DNA from: an uncultured Clostridium sp.
GTDB taxonomy: Bacteria; Bacillota; Clostridia; TANB77; CAG-508
Length of the DNA: 13,714 bases
Assembly (NCBI GenBank): GCA_902492105.1
Contig: CABUKD010000042.1
Location: forward strand, 1 to 13,714
Direction: 5' to 3'
Positions 1-5,819 of this stretch are shown here, one piece after another. The first letter of the stretch is position 1. The number at the start of each line of letters is the position of its first letter. The translations under genes and the position numbers were made by a program. The notes beneath the pieces were generated by a model. It was not told the DNA's origin and did no database searches. It saw only the letters and a list, made by a program, of their open reading frames with translations.

Positions 1-80
1 TAATCGTACAAATTGCATTTACTTTACAGAATTGCTTTTAACTTTTCACTTGACGAAATTTTTTAAATTTTCATAAACTC

Positions 81-109
81 TTGTACAAAACAAAAAGTTA
101 AGGTAAAAT
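81..109 (+). promoter_or_regulatory. Putative sigma-A promoter of the nitroreductase gene
   Basis: A -35-like TTGTAC (81-86) and a -10-like TAAAAT (104-109) are separated by 17 bases. The -10 is one base off consensus and the -35 is weak. The arrangement resembles the murB promoter in this window (TTGTAA, 17 bases, TAAAAT). It would give a 5' leader of about 110 bases. A competing candidate is TTGACG at 51-56 with TAAACT 18 bases further on. Nothing else is recognisable in bases 1-228, which are simple AT-rich sequence. Confidence 0.4.
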
Positions 110-228
110 AAAAAAAGATTTTTCAAATAAGTAAAACAATAGAGTAGAAGAGTTTCAGAAAAACATAATAAAAGTGGTTAAGCTTTTTAAACCAAAAACA
201 ATACCATAAAGGAGGAAATAAAATTTAT

Positions 229-780
229 ATGGAATTAGAAGAAGTAATTCAAAAAAGAAGAAGTATTAGAAAATATTTACCTAAAAAGGTAGAAAAAGAG
301 ATATTGAAAAAAATATTACAACAAGGGATATTAGCACCATCAGCTAAAAATGGACAACCTTGGAGATTTGTTGTTATTCAAGAAGACGAAAATCTAAAAA
401 ATGAAATTGCAGATTTGGTACAAAAAAGTGGAGAAGAAAGAATTGCCCAAGGAAAAAAAGGAGAAAGTATTATTAATACTGCCAATATTATGAAACAAGC
501 ACCAGTTTTAATTTTGGTGTTTAACAGTTTTGGAGAACATTTTTTAGAGCCTAATATGCAATCAATAGGAGCTTGCATTGAAAATATTTGCTTAGCAGCG
601 ACTAATTTGGGCTTAGGTAGTTTATGGATTGCAAATACGAATTATGCTAAAACAGAAATAGAAGGTTTATTTCCAAAACAAGAAGGAAGTTTAACTGCAG
701 CTATTTCTTTAGGCTATGCAGATGAGAATCCTTCAGCAAGACCAAGAAAAAACTTAGAAGAAGTTACGATTTGGAAATAG
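229..780 (+). CDS. Nitroreductase family protein (FMN-dependent oxidoreductase)
   Basis: The 183-residue protein has the length and layout of a single-domain nitroreductase, an FMN-dependent NAD(P)H oxidoreductase that normally works as a cytoplasmic dimer. The N-terminal FMN-phosphate motif RRSIRKY (residues 10-16) is followed by APSAKNGQPW (36-45), the segment contacting flavin and substrate. A helix reading SIGACIENICLAATNLGLGSLWI and the late GYADENPSARPRK loop are also typical. The ATG at 229 has AAGGAGG at 209-215, a slightly long spacing of 13. The gene stands alone: it has its own upstream promoter candidate, and the next gene has another. The physiological substrate cannot be read from sequence; family members reduce nitroaromatics, quinones, flavins or enones. 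The family call is secure, the substrate unknown. Confidence 0.93.
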   Translation: MELEEVIQKRRSIRKYLPKKVEKEILKKILQQGILAPSAKNGQPWRFVVIQEDENLKNEIADLVQKSGEERIAQGKKGESIINTANIMKQAPVLILVFNSFGEHFLEPNMQSIGACIENICLAATNLGLGSLWIANTNYAKTEIEGLFPKQEGSLTAAISLGYADENPSARPRKNLEEVTIWK

Positions 781-873
781 AATCTATAAAAAATCATATT
801 CTTCATTAAGTCAAAAAGTAATGTAACTCTGTAAAATAAGGTACATTTTCTTACAAAAAATTTGTAAAAGAGA

Positions 874-902
874 TTGCAAAATAAAATAAGCAATGATATA
901 AT
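874..902 (+). promoter_or_regulatory. Putative sigma-A promoter of the small membrane protein gene
   Basis: TTGCAA (874-879) and a perfect TATAAT (897-902) are 17 bases apart. The start codon follows 41 bases after the -10. The inverted repeat TTACAAA-AAA-TTTGTAA at 851-867 lies just upstream of the -35. The same TTGCAA/TATAAT pair serves the - strand TM2 gene. Confidence 0.6.
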
Positions 903-942
903 CTGAAATATCAATAGATACAAAAGAAGGAGGAAATAGATT

Positions 943-1197
943 ATGATAGGAATTTTATCTTTTGCTGTTAGTATTGTAGCAGTTATTTTGTCTTTCTTTG
1001 CTAATATGCGTCTTGCATCATTTGCAATGGCAATACTTGCTATTATCATTGCTACAATTTCAGCATATTACAAAGACAAAAAAGAAGGCAAAGATGCAAA
1101 TGCTAAAAAAGATTCTAGAGCTCTAGAAGTAGGTTCTGTTATTATTTCTGGTGCAGCAGCTGTTAGCTATTTTGTATTCTTATTTTTAGCTCAATAG
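943..1197 (+). CDS. Small integral membrane protein, hypothetical
   Basis: The 84-residue protein is mostly hydrophobic. Likely membrane segments are residues 2-20, 24-42 and 63-83. A charged, Lys-rich cytoplasmic-type linker (KDKKEGKDANAKKDSRALE, about 44-62) separates the second and third. The pattern of two close helices, a Lys-rich loop and a Gly/Ala-rich third helix resembles short DUF4190-like membrane proteins of Firmicutes, but I cannot assign a family. The start is firm: AGGAGG at 928-933 lies 9 bases before ATG. It appears to be transcribed alone, with its own promoter (874-902) and an intrinsic terminator (1221-1258). No catalytic residues are evident and the function is unknown. 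Confidence 0.8.
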   Translation: MIGILSFAVSIVAVILSFFANMRLASFAMAILAIIIATISAYYKDKKEGKDANAKKDSRALEVGSVIISGAAAVSYFVFLFLAQ

Positions 1198-1220
1198 AAT
1201 GCACAAAAAAAGTGTTATAG

Positions 1221-1258
1221 ACTAATTGTTCAAAAAATTGAACAATTAGTTTTTTTTT
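1221..1258 (+). terminator. Rho-independent terminator after the small membrane protein gene
   Basis: A perfect 13-bp stem (1221-1233 with 1238-1250) encloses a four-A loop and runs into a nine-base T tract (1250-1258). It starts 23 bases after the stop codon at 1197. It is the only classical intrinsic terminator I find in the window. Being AT-rich and nearly palindromic with an A run upstream, it may also act weakly from the other strand. Confidence 0.9.
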
Positions 1259-1266
1259 GCTATAAT
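1238..1266 (+). promoter_or_regulatory. Putative promoter of the SCP2/alcohol/aldehyde dehydrogenase run, overlapping the terminator
   Basis: TTGAAC (1238-1243) and a perfect TATAAT (1261-1266) are exactly 17 bases apart. The -35 lies inside the 3' arm of the terminator hairpin and the T tract forms the spacer. It would give a leader of about 100 bases before the ATG at 1371. The -35 matches consensus at four of six positions, so the call rests mainly on the -10 and the spacing. Confidence 0.5.
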
Positions 1267-1370
1267 AATATGTGTGATTAGAAAAAGTAAAAAATAGGAA
1301 AATTATAGACTATCATAAAAATAGAAAATAGCTCATGATATGCTAAAACAGAAAGGAAAATAGAAGAAAA

Positions 1371-1868
1371 ATGAGAGTAAGCATTCATAAAAAAATCACT
1401 CATAGAGCAAAAACGGTAATTTCTAAAATTGTGTTATTCTTTTTAGGGAGAGGAATTCAAACTCTATACAAACAAGATTCTATTGTAAAACGCGAAATTA
1501 TGGGATGGAAAGAAAATTTTGTAATACAAATAACAACTCAAAATCACGACGTAGATTGGAAGTTAAAAAAAGAAAATGAAAAGCTAATACGCACTGAAAC
1601 AGAAAATATAGATTTGTCTATTTCTTTTAAAAGTATTGATATTTTATTTAAATTAGTAACTGGCAGATTAGGTGTAGCACAAGCTTATGCTGAGCATCGC
1701 TTTTTATTAAAGGGAGATATTAAAGATGCTATGTCGTTTGTTCGTGTCATAGACAGAACGGAAGGTTACTTATTCCCAAAATTTATAACAAAAGGAATTT
1801 TAAAACAAATTCCAAAAAGGGAAAAATCTATGTTGGAAATCTATGGAAGACTATTATTACATATTTAA
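1371..1868 (+). CDS. SCP2 sterol-binding-domain-like protein
   Basis: The 165-residue protein has a basic, partly hydrophobic N-terminus (1-32) that could lie against the membrane. An alpha/beta region (about 48-148) resembles SCP2-type lipid-carrier domains: DLSISFKSIDILFKLVTG (81-98), AQAYAEHRFLLKGDIKDAMSFVRVIDRTEGYLFPKF (103-138). The 'A..R....GD...AM..VR......YL.PKF' pattern is one I associate with small SCP2 proteins of Clostridia. Such domains bind hydrophobic ligands in an interior tunnel and have no catalytic residues. The ribosome binding site is modest (AAAGGA 1353-1358, or GAAG close to the ATG). The next two genes on the same strand encode an alcohol and an aldehyde dehydrogenase, suggesting that it presents a lipophilic substrate to them; that is inference. 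Family call fairly likely, ligand unknown. Confidence 0.68.
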   Translation: MRVSIHKKITHRAKTVISKIVLFFLGRGIQTLYKQDSIVKREIMGWKENFVIQITTQNHDVDWKLKKENEKLIRTETENIDLSISFKSIDILFKLVTGRLGVAQAYAEHRFLLKGDIKDAMSFVRVIDRTEGYLFPKFITKGILKQIPKREKSMLEIYGRLLLHI

Positions 1869-1895
1869 AAAACAATCAAAAAGAAAACAGAATCA

Positions 1896-1923
1896 TAGGT
1901 ATTCCTTACTAAAAAAATACCTA
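1896..1923 (+). other. Intergenic stem-loop between SCP2-like gene and alcohol dehydrogenase gene
   Basis: TAGGTATT (1896-1903) and AATACCTA (1916-1923) form a perfect 8-bp inverted repeat with a 12-base A-rich loop. No T tract follows, so it is not a standard terminator. It could be an RNA processing or stabilising hairpin within the operon transcript, or an operator. In AT-rich DNA chance occurrence is possible. Confidence 0.3.
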
Positions 1924-1985
1924 AATACAAGAAATAGGGAGGTTAGCTTTAGCAATATAAAAAAGTGTTAGGGCTAAAAAAAGAT

Positions 1986-3170
1986 ATGATACCAAATTAT
2001 TATGAATTTTGTAACAGTACTAAAATATTATCAGGAGAGTATGCACTAGAAAATATACCAGTAGAGCTAAAATCTCTTGGTGCACATAAAGTTTTAATTC
2101 TTTGTGATGAAAATTTAAAAAAAATAGGAACTATGCAAATTGTATTAGATGCTATTTTAAATAAAGAAATTGAAATAGGAGAAGTTTATACTAATATTCC
2201 ACCAGATTCTTCTATCCAAATTATAGAAGAAATTGTTCAAGTTTATTTGAAACAGAACTGTGATAGTATTATTGCTATTGGTGGAGGCTCTGTAATAGAT
2301 ACTGCAAAAGGTGTTAGAATGATGCTTTCACAAAATGCCAAAAATATGATGGAACTTGCAGGTTGTGAAATGATTGGTTATGGAAAGCACATTCCTTTTG
2401 TAGCAATTCCAACTACTTCAGGAACAGGATCAGAAGTAACTTTAGTAGCAGTTATTTTAAATCAATGCAAAAATATAAAAATGGAATTTATTTCTTATTA
2501 TCTATTACCAGATATTGCAGTACTAGATCCAAGAATGACAATGAAATTACCACCTAAAATGACAGCTGCTACTGGAATGGATGCTTTGTGCCATGCAATT
2601 GAAAGCTATACTTGTATGCAAAAAAATCCACTTAGTGATAGTTATGCAGTAGCCGCTATTAATTTGATTAGAGAAAATTTATTAAAAGTATGTGAAAATG
2701 GAAACAACAAAAAGGGAAGACTTGCTTTAGCAAATGCTTCTCTTATGGCAGGTGTGGCATTTTCTAATTCCATGGTTGGTATTATCCATGCTATTGGTCA
2801 TGCTTTAGGAGGAGTAAGTAGAGTACCACATGGAGAAGCTATGGCAATTCTAATGCCTTATTGTATGGAATATAATATGGATAAATTAGAAGAACTTTAT
2901 GCAGAACTATTACTTCCTATAGCAGGAGCAGAAGTTTATAGTAATACGCCAAAAGAAGAAAGAGCGAAAAAGACAATAGAAACAATAAAAAATATGAGGA
3001 AACAACTACATGATATGACAGGATTACCACTTAATTTAAGAGAAAAACAAGTAAATAAAGAAGATTTTGAAAAAATTGCACAAACTGCATTAAATGATGG
3101 AGCAATGATTGTAAATCCTAAAAAAGTAGAAATGGAAGATGTTATTATGATTTTAAATCAAGCTTATTAA
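1986..3170 (+). CDS. Iron-containing alcohol dehydrogenase (group III)
   Basis: The protein has 394 residues from ATG 1986, the usual length of iron-dependent alcohol dehydrogenases, which interconvert alcohols and aldehydes/ketones with NAD(P)H. The nucleotide-binding loop GGGSVIDTAKG begins near residue 99, and PTTSGTGSEVT follows near 142. Metal ligands are visible as D199 and H203 (GMDALCHAIES), H268 (GIIHAIGHALGG) and H282 (VPHGEAM), with the family's characteristic spacing. An in-frame GTG at 1965 would add seven residues. The GGGAGG at 1937-1942 is too far from it (22 bases), and homologues begin close to the 'NYYEF' segment, so I prefer the ATG. It sits between the SCP2-like gene and the aldehyde dehydrogenase gene, so the pair could interconvert alcohol, aldehyde and acid. 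Substrate range is not determinable; the family also includes 1,3-propanediol and lactaldehyde reductases. Confidence 0.93.
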   Translation: MIPNYYEFCNSTKILSGEYALENIPVELKSLGAHKVLILCDENLKKIGTMQIVLDAILNKEIEIGEVYTNIPPDSSIQIIEEIVQVYLKQNCDSIIAIGGGSVIDTAKGVRMMLSQNAKNMMELAGCEMIGYGKHIPFVAIPTTSGTGSEVTLVAVILNQCKNIKMEFISYYLLPDIAVLDPRMTMKLPPKMTAATGMDALCHAIESYTCMQKNPLSDSYAVAAINLIRENLLKVCENGNNKKGRLALANASLMAGVAFSNSMVGIIHAIGHALGGVSRVPHGEAMAILMPYCMEYNMDKLEELYAELLLPIAGAEVYSNTPKEERAKKTIETIKNMRKQLHDMTGLPLNLREKQVNKEDFEKIAQTALNDGAMIVNPKKVEMEDVIMILNQAY

Positions 3171-3270
3171 TACAAAAGGTGCTTATTCATAAAGAATAGA
3201 AATGGGATAACATTAAAAGATGGAAATATTTATTTAAAGTTAAGTGCTAAAGGAAGGAATCATAGAAAGA

Positions 3271-4713
3271 ATGAAGGAAAAAAAGAATAATATGGAAGTA
3301 ATTCCAAAAACAGAAATGAAAATAAATAATGAAAGAAAGAGCCAAATCATAGAACAAATCGTAAAAAAACAAAAAGCTTTTTTTGAAACAGGAAAGACCA
3401 AAGATATAAATTACCGTAAAGATGCTTTAAAAAAGTTAAAACAGGCTATTATTGAACATGAAGCGGAAATTCACCAAGCATTAAAACAAGATTTAAACAA
3501 ATCAGAAATGGAAAGTTATATGACAGAAACAGGTATGGTACTCAGTGAACTTTCCTATGCTATTAAACATGTAAAAAGTTGGAGTAAAAAGAAAAGAGTA
3601 AGAACACCAATTGCACAATTTCATAGTTCTAGTTATGAAATGTATGAGCCTTATGGAGTAAGTTTGATTATTGCTCCATGGAATTATCCTTTTATGTTAG
3701 CAATAGATCCTTTAGTAGGGGCAATAGCAGCGGGAAATTGCTCAATTATCAAAACTTCAGAATATGCACCAGCAACTTCAAAGGTAATTCAAAAAATAAT
3801 TTCTGAGCAATTTCCAAGCGAGTATATGGCGGTAATAGAAGGAGGAGTTGAAGAAACCACAGAGCTATTAAATCAAAAACTAGACTATATTTTCTTTACC
3901 GGAAGTGTACATATTGGAAAAATTATTATGCAAGCAGCAACTAAAAATTTAACTCCTGTAACACTTGAATTAGGAGGAAAAAGCCCTTGTATTGTAGAAA
4001 AAACGGCCGACTTAGAACTTGCTGCCAAAAGAATTTTGTTTGGTAAAATATTAAATGCAGGGCAAACTTGTGTTGCTCCAGATTACATTTTGGTACAAAA
4101 AGAGATTAAAGAACCATTTGTAGAGGAGTTAAAAAAACAAATTAAACGATTTTTAGGAGGGGATGCTCTCAAAAATGAAGATTATCCTAAAATGATTCAT
4201 ACAAGACAATATGAAAGAGTAAAAGAACTTATCAAAAACCAAAAAATCCTTTTGGGTGGCAAATGGGATGATAATACCAGAAAAATAGAACCAATACTAT
4301 TAGATGAGCCAGATGCTAACAGTTTAGTAATGCAAGAAGAAATATTTGGACCAATTTTACCAATTCTTTCTTTCCAAGAAATAGAAGATGCCATTGAATT
4401 TGTAAGAAAAAGAGAAAAACCACTAGCTTGCTATTTATTTACTAGCAACAAGAAAGTAGAAAAAGAAATTTTAAGTAATCTTTCTTTTGGTGGAGGCTGT
4501 ATTAATGATACTATTATTCATTTAGCTTCTAACCACTTAGGATTTGGAGGAGTAGGTCAAAGTGGAATGGGATCTTATCATGGCAAAAAAAGCTTCTTAA
4601 CATTTAGCCATGAAAAAAGTATTGTAAAAAAATATACATGGATTGACTTACCAATGCGTTATTTGCCTTATTCTAAAGCAAAACTAAAAATGGTTAAAAT
4701 GTTTTTAAGATAA
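3271..4713 (+). CDS. NAD(P)-dependent aldehyde dehydrogenase, class-3-like
   Basis: The protein has 480 residues from ATG 3271. It oxidises aldehydes to carboxylic acids through a covalent thioester on cysteine. Visible motifs are PWNYP with N138, FFTGS, LELGGK with general-base E233, NAGQTC with nucleophile C267, and EEIFGP with E357. The short N-terminus (KKQKAFFETGKTKDINYRKDALKKLKQAI) and the C-terminal GVGQSGMGSYHGKKSFLTFSHEK followed by a basic hydrophobic tail (MRYLPYSKAKLKMVKMFLR) fit the ALDH3 group, whose members favour aromatic and medium or long-chain aldehydes and are often membrane-associated. AAGGAAGG (3250-3257) precedes the ATG. An in-frame GTG at 3244 would add nine residues, and ATG 3292 is also possible. 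It follows the alcohol dehydrogenase gene by 100 bases with no terminator between, so co-transcription is likely. Confidence 0.93.
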   Translation: MKEKKNNMEVIPKTEMKINNERKSQIIEQIVKKQKAFFETGKTKDINYRKDALKKLKQAIIEHEAEIHQALKQDLNKSEMESYMTETGMVLSELSYAIKHVKSWSKKKRVRTPIAQFHSSSYEMYEPYGVSLIIAPWNYPFMLAIDPLVGAIAAGNCSIIKTSEYAPATSKVIQKIISEQFPSEYMAVIEGGVEETTELLNQKLDYIFFTGSVHIGKIIMQAATKNLTPVTLELGGKSPCIVEKTADLELAAKRILFGKILNAGQTCVAPDYILVQKEIKEPFVEELKKQIKRFLGGDALKNEDYPKMIHTRQYERVKELIKNQKILLGGKWDDNTRKIEPILLDEPDANSLVMQEEIFGPILPILSFQEIEDAIEFVRKREKPLACYLFTSNKKVEKEILSNLSFGGGCINDTIIHLASNHLGFGGVGQSGMGSYHGKKSFLTFSHEKSIVKKYTWIDLPMRYLPYSKAKLKMVKMFLR

Positions 4714-4718
4714 ATCAA

Positions 4719-4858
4719 AAACATTAGAATTGTCTTTTTCAATTTTTAAAACCTTTCCCCTTTTGGACATCTGTAACTCGGCGTAACCGCCTCGAACAGC
4801 TGTCACAATGGTCGCCCACGCAAGGCCTTAAAAATTTCAAAAGACAATTCTAATGTTT
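4719..4858 (+). repeat. 140-bp inverted-repeat structured element, complete copy 1
   Basis: The ends are a perfect 20-bp inverted repeat (4719-4738 with 4839-4858). Pairing continues inward after a 2x2 mismatch (4741-4749 with 4828-4836) and again after another (CCTT 4752-4755 with AAGG 4822-4825). Inside, GACA-T-CTG (4766-4773) pairs with CAG-C-TGTC (4797-4804), capped by GGCG-TAAC-CGCC (4780-4791). The core is far richer in G and C than the surrounding sequence. A second copy starts at 13619 with 87 of 96 visible bases identical and no gaps. It fills the gap between the aldehyde dehydrogenase stop and the converging DUF2752 gene. It encodes no protein and has no T tract, so it is not a classical terminator, but it may still block read-through. 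MITE-like element or structured RNA; I do not recognise a named family. Confidence 0.88.
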
Positions 4859-4873
4859 AAGAATAATATAATT

Positions 4874-5230
4874 TTACTTTAAATTGTTAAAAACAAAGCT
4901 AATAAAAAGTAATATTAAAATCCATATCCAATATTTTCCTAAGAAATCTAAAACTTTAGGAATATAACTAAATTCATTTTTGATAAAATCTTTACATAAC
5001 ATAAAAACACTTATTACTAAAAAACAAAATAATGGAATACTTAAAATATTTTGATAAGTGGCTTCTAAAAAGTCAAAATGAAAAAGAGCTAAAAAGGCTC
5101 TTGTCATACCACAGGCAGGACAAGAAATACCAGTAACTGTTTGAAAAATACATGTTACTGGTATTGTTGCTACGAAACATAAAAAACAAATTAATATGAT
5201 TAAAATAATACTATTTTTAATTCGATTCAT
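4874..5230 (-). CDS. DUF2752 family membrane protein
   Basis: The 118-residue protein has three predicted membrane helices (about 7-30, 59-81 and 95-115). Between the first two is the DUF2752 signature: GISCPACGMTRAFLALFHFDFLEATYQN, with the CPxCGxTR core and the following D-F-x-x-A-x-x-N pattern. The two cysteines could bind a metal or form a disulfide; the biochemical role of the family is not known to me. The start is supported by AGGA about 10 bases upstream on this strand. The gene begins 17 bases after the stop of the TM2 gene, so the two form an operon read leftwards. It converges on the aldehyde dehydrogenase gene, with the 140-bp repeat between them. Confidence 0.87.
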   Translation of the reverse strand: MNRIKNSIILIILICFLCFVATIPVTCIFQTVTGISCPACGMTRAFLALFHFDFLEATYQNILSIPLFCFLVISVFMLCKDFIKNEFSYIPKVLDFLGKYWIWILILLFISFVFNNLK

Positions 5231-5247
5231 GTTTTTACAATCCTAAA

Positions 5248-5661
5248 TTAGTCTTTTAATGGATTTCCATTACCATCTACACTAATGCTTCCGGTTAAAA
5301 TTAAAATACCTTCAATTAATCCCCAAATAGCAGATGCCCATGCTAAGAATCCACAACTTAAAAGAGAAATTAATAATTGAGCTACTGCTTTTCCGGTATA
5401 TCCTAAATAAAAGTTATGAACACCAAGTCCTCCTAAGAAAATTCCTAGTAAACCACCAGCAATTTTAGATTTTTGTTGTGTATTTGGATTTGGATTGTTG
5501 TAACCTGTATTTACATTAACATTAACGGTAGGATTAGTACCATTATTCATATTAGCATTTGCATTAGAATTAGCATTAGAATTTACATTTGCATTATTTT
5601 TGCAATCTTCGCAAAGTTCTTGACCATCATCGATTGGTTTTCCACATTGTTTACAAAACAT
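5248..5661 (-). CDS. TM2 domain protein with N-terminal zinc ribbon
   Basis: The 137-residue protein has three parts. Residues 1-20 are a zinc-ribbon knuckle pair (C3-x2-C6 and C17-x2-C20). Residues 22-62 are an Asn-rich low-complexity linker (NANVNSNANSNANANMNN..., then NVNVNTGYNNPNPNT). Residues 64-125 are a TM2 domain: two helices around the GGLGVHNFYLGYTGKAVAQLL motif, then GFLAWASAIWGLIEGILIL. This is a common architecture in Firmicutes, usually of unknown function; the zinc ribbon is expected in the cytoplasm. AAGGAGG (5671-5677 on the + coordinates) lies 9 bases before the ATG, and a TTGCAA/TATAAT promoter lies upstream. The DUF2752 gene follows in the same operon, suggesting a shared membrane role. 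The linker is encoded by degenerate short repeats and may vary in length between strains. Confidence 0.92.
   Translation of the reverse strand: MFCKQCGKPIDDGQELCEDCKNNANVNSNANSNANANMNNGTNPTVNVNVNTGYNNPNPNTQQKSKIAGGLLGIFLGGLGVHNFYLGYTGKAVAQLLISLLSCGFLAWASAIWGLIEGILILTGSISVDGNGNPLKD
5551..5595 (-). repeat. Degenerate short-unit repeat encoding the Asn-rich linker
   Basis: On the + strand the stretch reads as repeated ATTAGCATT / ATTAGAATT / ATTTGCATT-type units. On the coding strand these give alternating Asn-Ala, Asn-Ser and Asn-Val pairs (roughly protein residues 23-37). A less regular stretch of the same type runs on to about 5500. Such tracts can expand or contract by slippage; in-frame changes would lengthen or shorten the linker without breaking the gene. 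Confidence 0.6.
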
Positions 5662-5695
5662 AGTTTGTTTCCTCCTTTTATTTACTTATACTTTA

Positions 5696-5723
5696 ATTAT
5701 ACATTATTCTACAAAATTTGCAA
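5696..5723 (-). promoter_or_regulatory. Putative sigma-A promoter of the TM2-DUF2752 operon
   Basis: Read on the - strand, TTGCAA (5718-5723) is followed after 16 bases by a perfect TATAAT (5696-5701). The start codon lies about 35 bases downstream. It is back to back with the murB promoter, about 30 bases away. Confidence 0.6.
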
Positions 5724-5754
5724 GAGTTTTTGTTATTTTTTTAAAACTTAACCC

Positions 5755-5783
5755 TTGTAATATGTATGCAAAAATGATAAAAT
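5755..5783 (+). promoter_or_regulatory. murB: Putative sigma-A promoter of murB
   Basis: TTGTAA (5755-5760) and TAAAAT (5778-5783) are separated by 17 bases. The ribosome binding site AGGAGG is at 5805-5810. Transcription would begin close to 5790, so the ATG at 5790 would lie at or next to the 5' end of the mRNA. That further favours the TTG at 5820 as the real start. Confidence 0.55.
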
Positions 5784-5819
5784 TTAGAAATGAAAATAAA
5801 AAATAGGAGGAATTTATCA

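Noticed and set aside
851..867. TTACAAA-AAA-TTTGTAA inverted repeat, a possible operator or a terminator for the nitroreductase gene.
   Set aside because: No T tract follows, it is all AT apart from one C/G pair, and such palindromes are frequent by chance at this composition; no regulator is identifiable.
714..1049. Hydrophobic open frame on the - strand spanning the nitroreductase 3' end and the small membrane gene.
   Set aside because: It opposes two supported genes with good start signals and covers their promoter; hydrophobicity follows from the AT-rich complement.
4821..4829. The word CGCAAGGCC in the repeat core recalls part of a self-cleaving ribozyme (twister-sister) consensus.
   Set aside because: Only this short word matches; the partner strand motifs and the cleavage-site context are not found in the element, so I do not call a ribozyme.
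4704..4862. TTTAAGA at 4704-4710 and 4856-4862 could be a target-site duplication around copy 1.
   Set aside because: The right copy overlaps the inverted-repeat end and the left copy is separated from its end by eight bases, so it is not a clean duplication; chance is likely in this AT-rich sequence.
5473..5751. Open frame on the + strand opposite the TM2 gene (Ile/Tyr/Cys-rich).
   Set aside because: It mirrors the Asn-rich linker repeat; there is no family resemblance, and the - strand gene has clear domains, promoter and ribosome binding site.
5790..5819. Upstream ATG extension of MurB by ten residues.
   Set aside because: The extension would translate through the AGGAGG that serves the TTG at 5820, and it has no binding site of its own.
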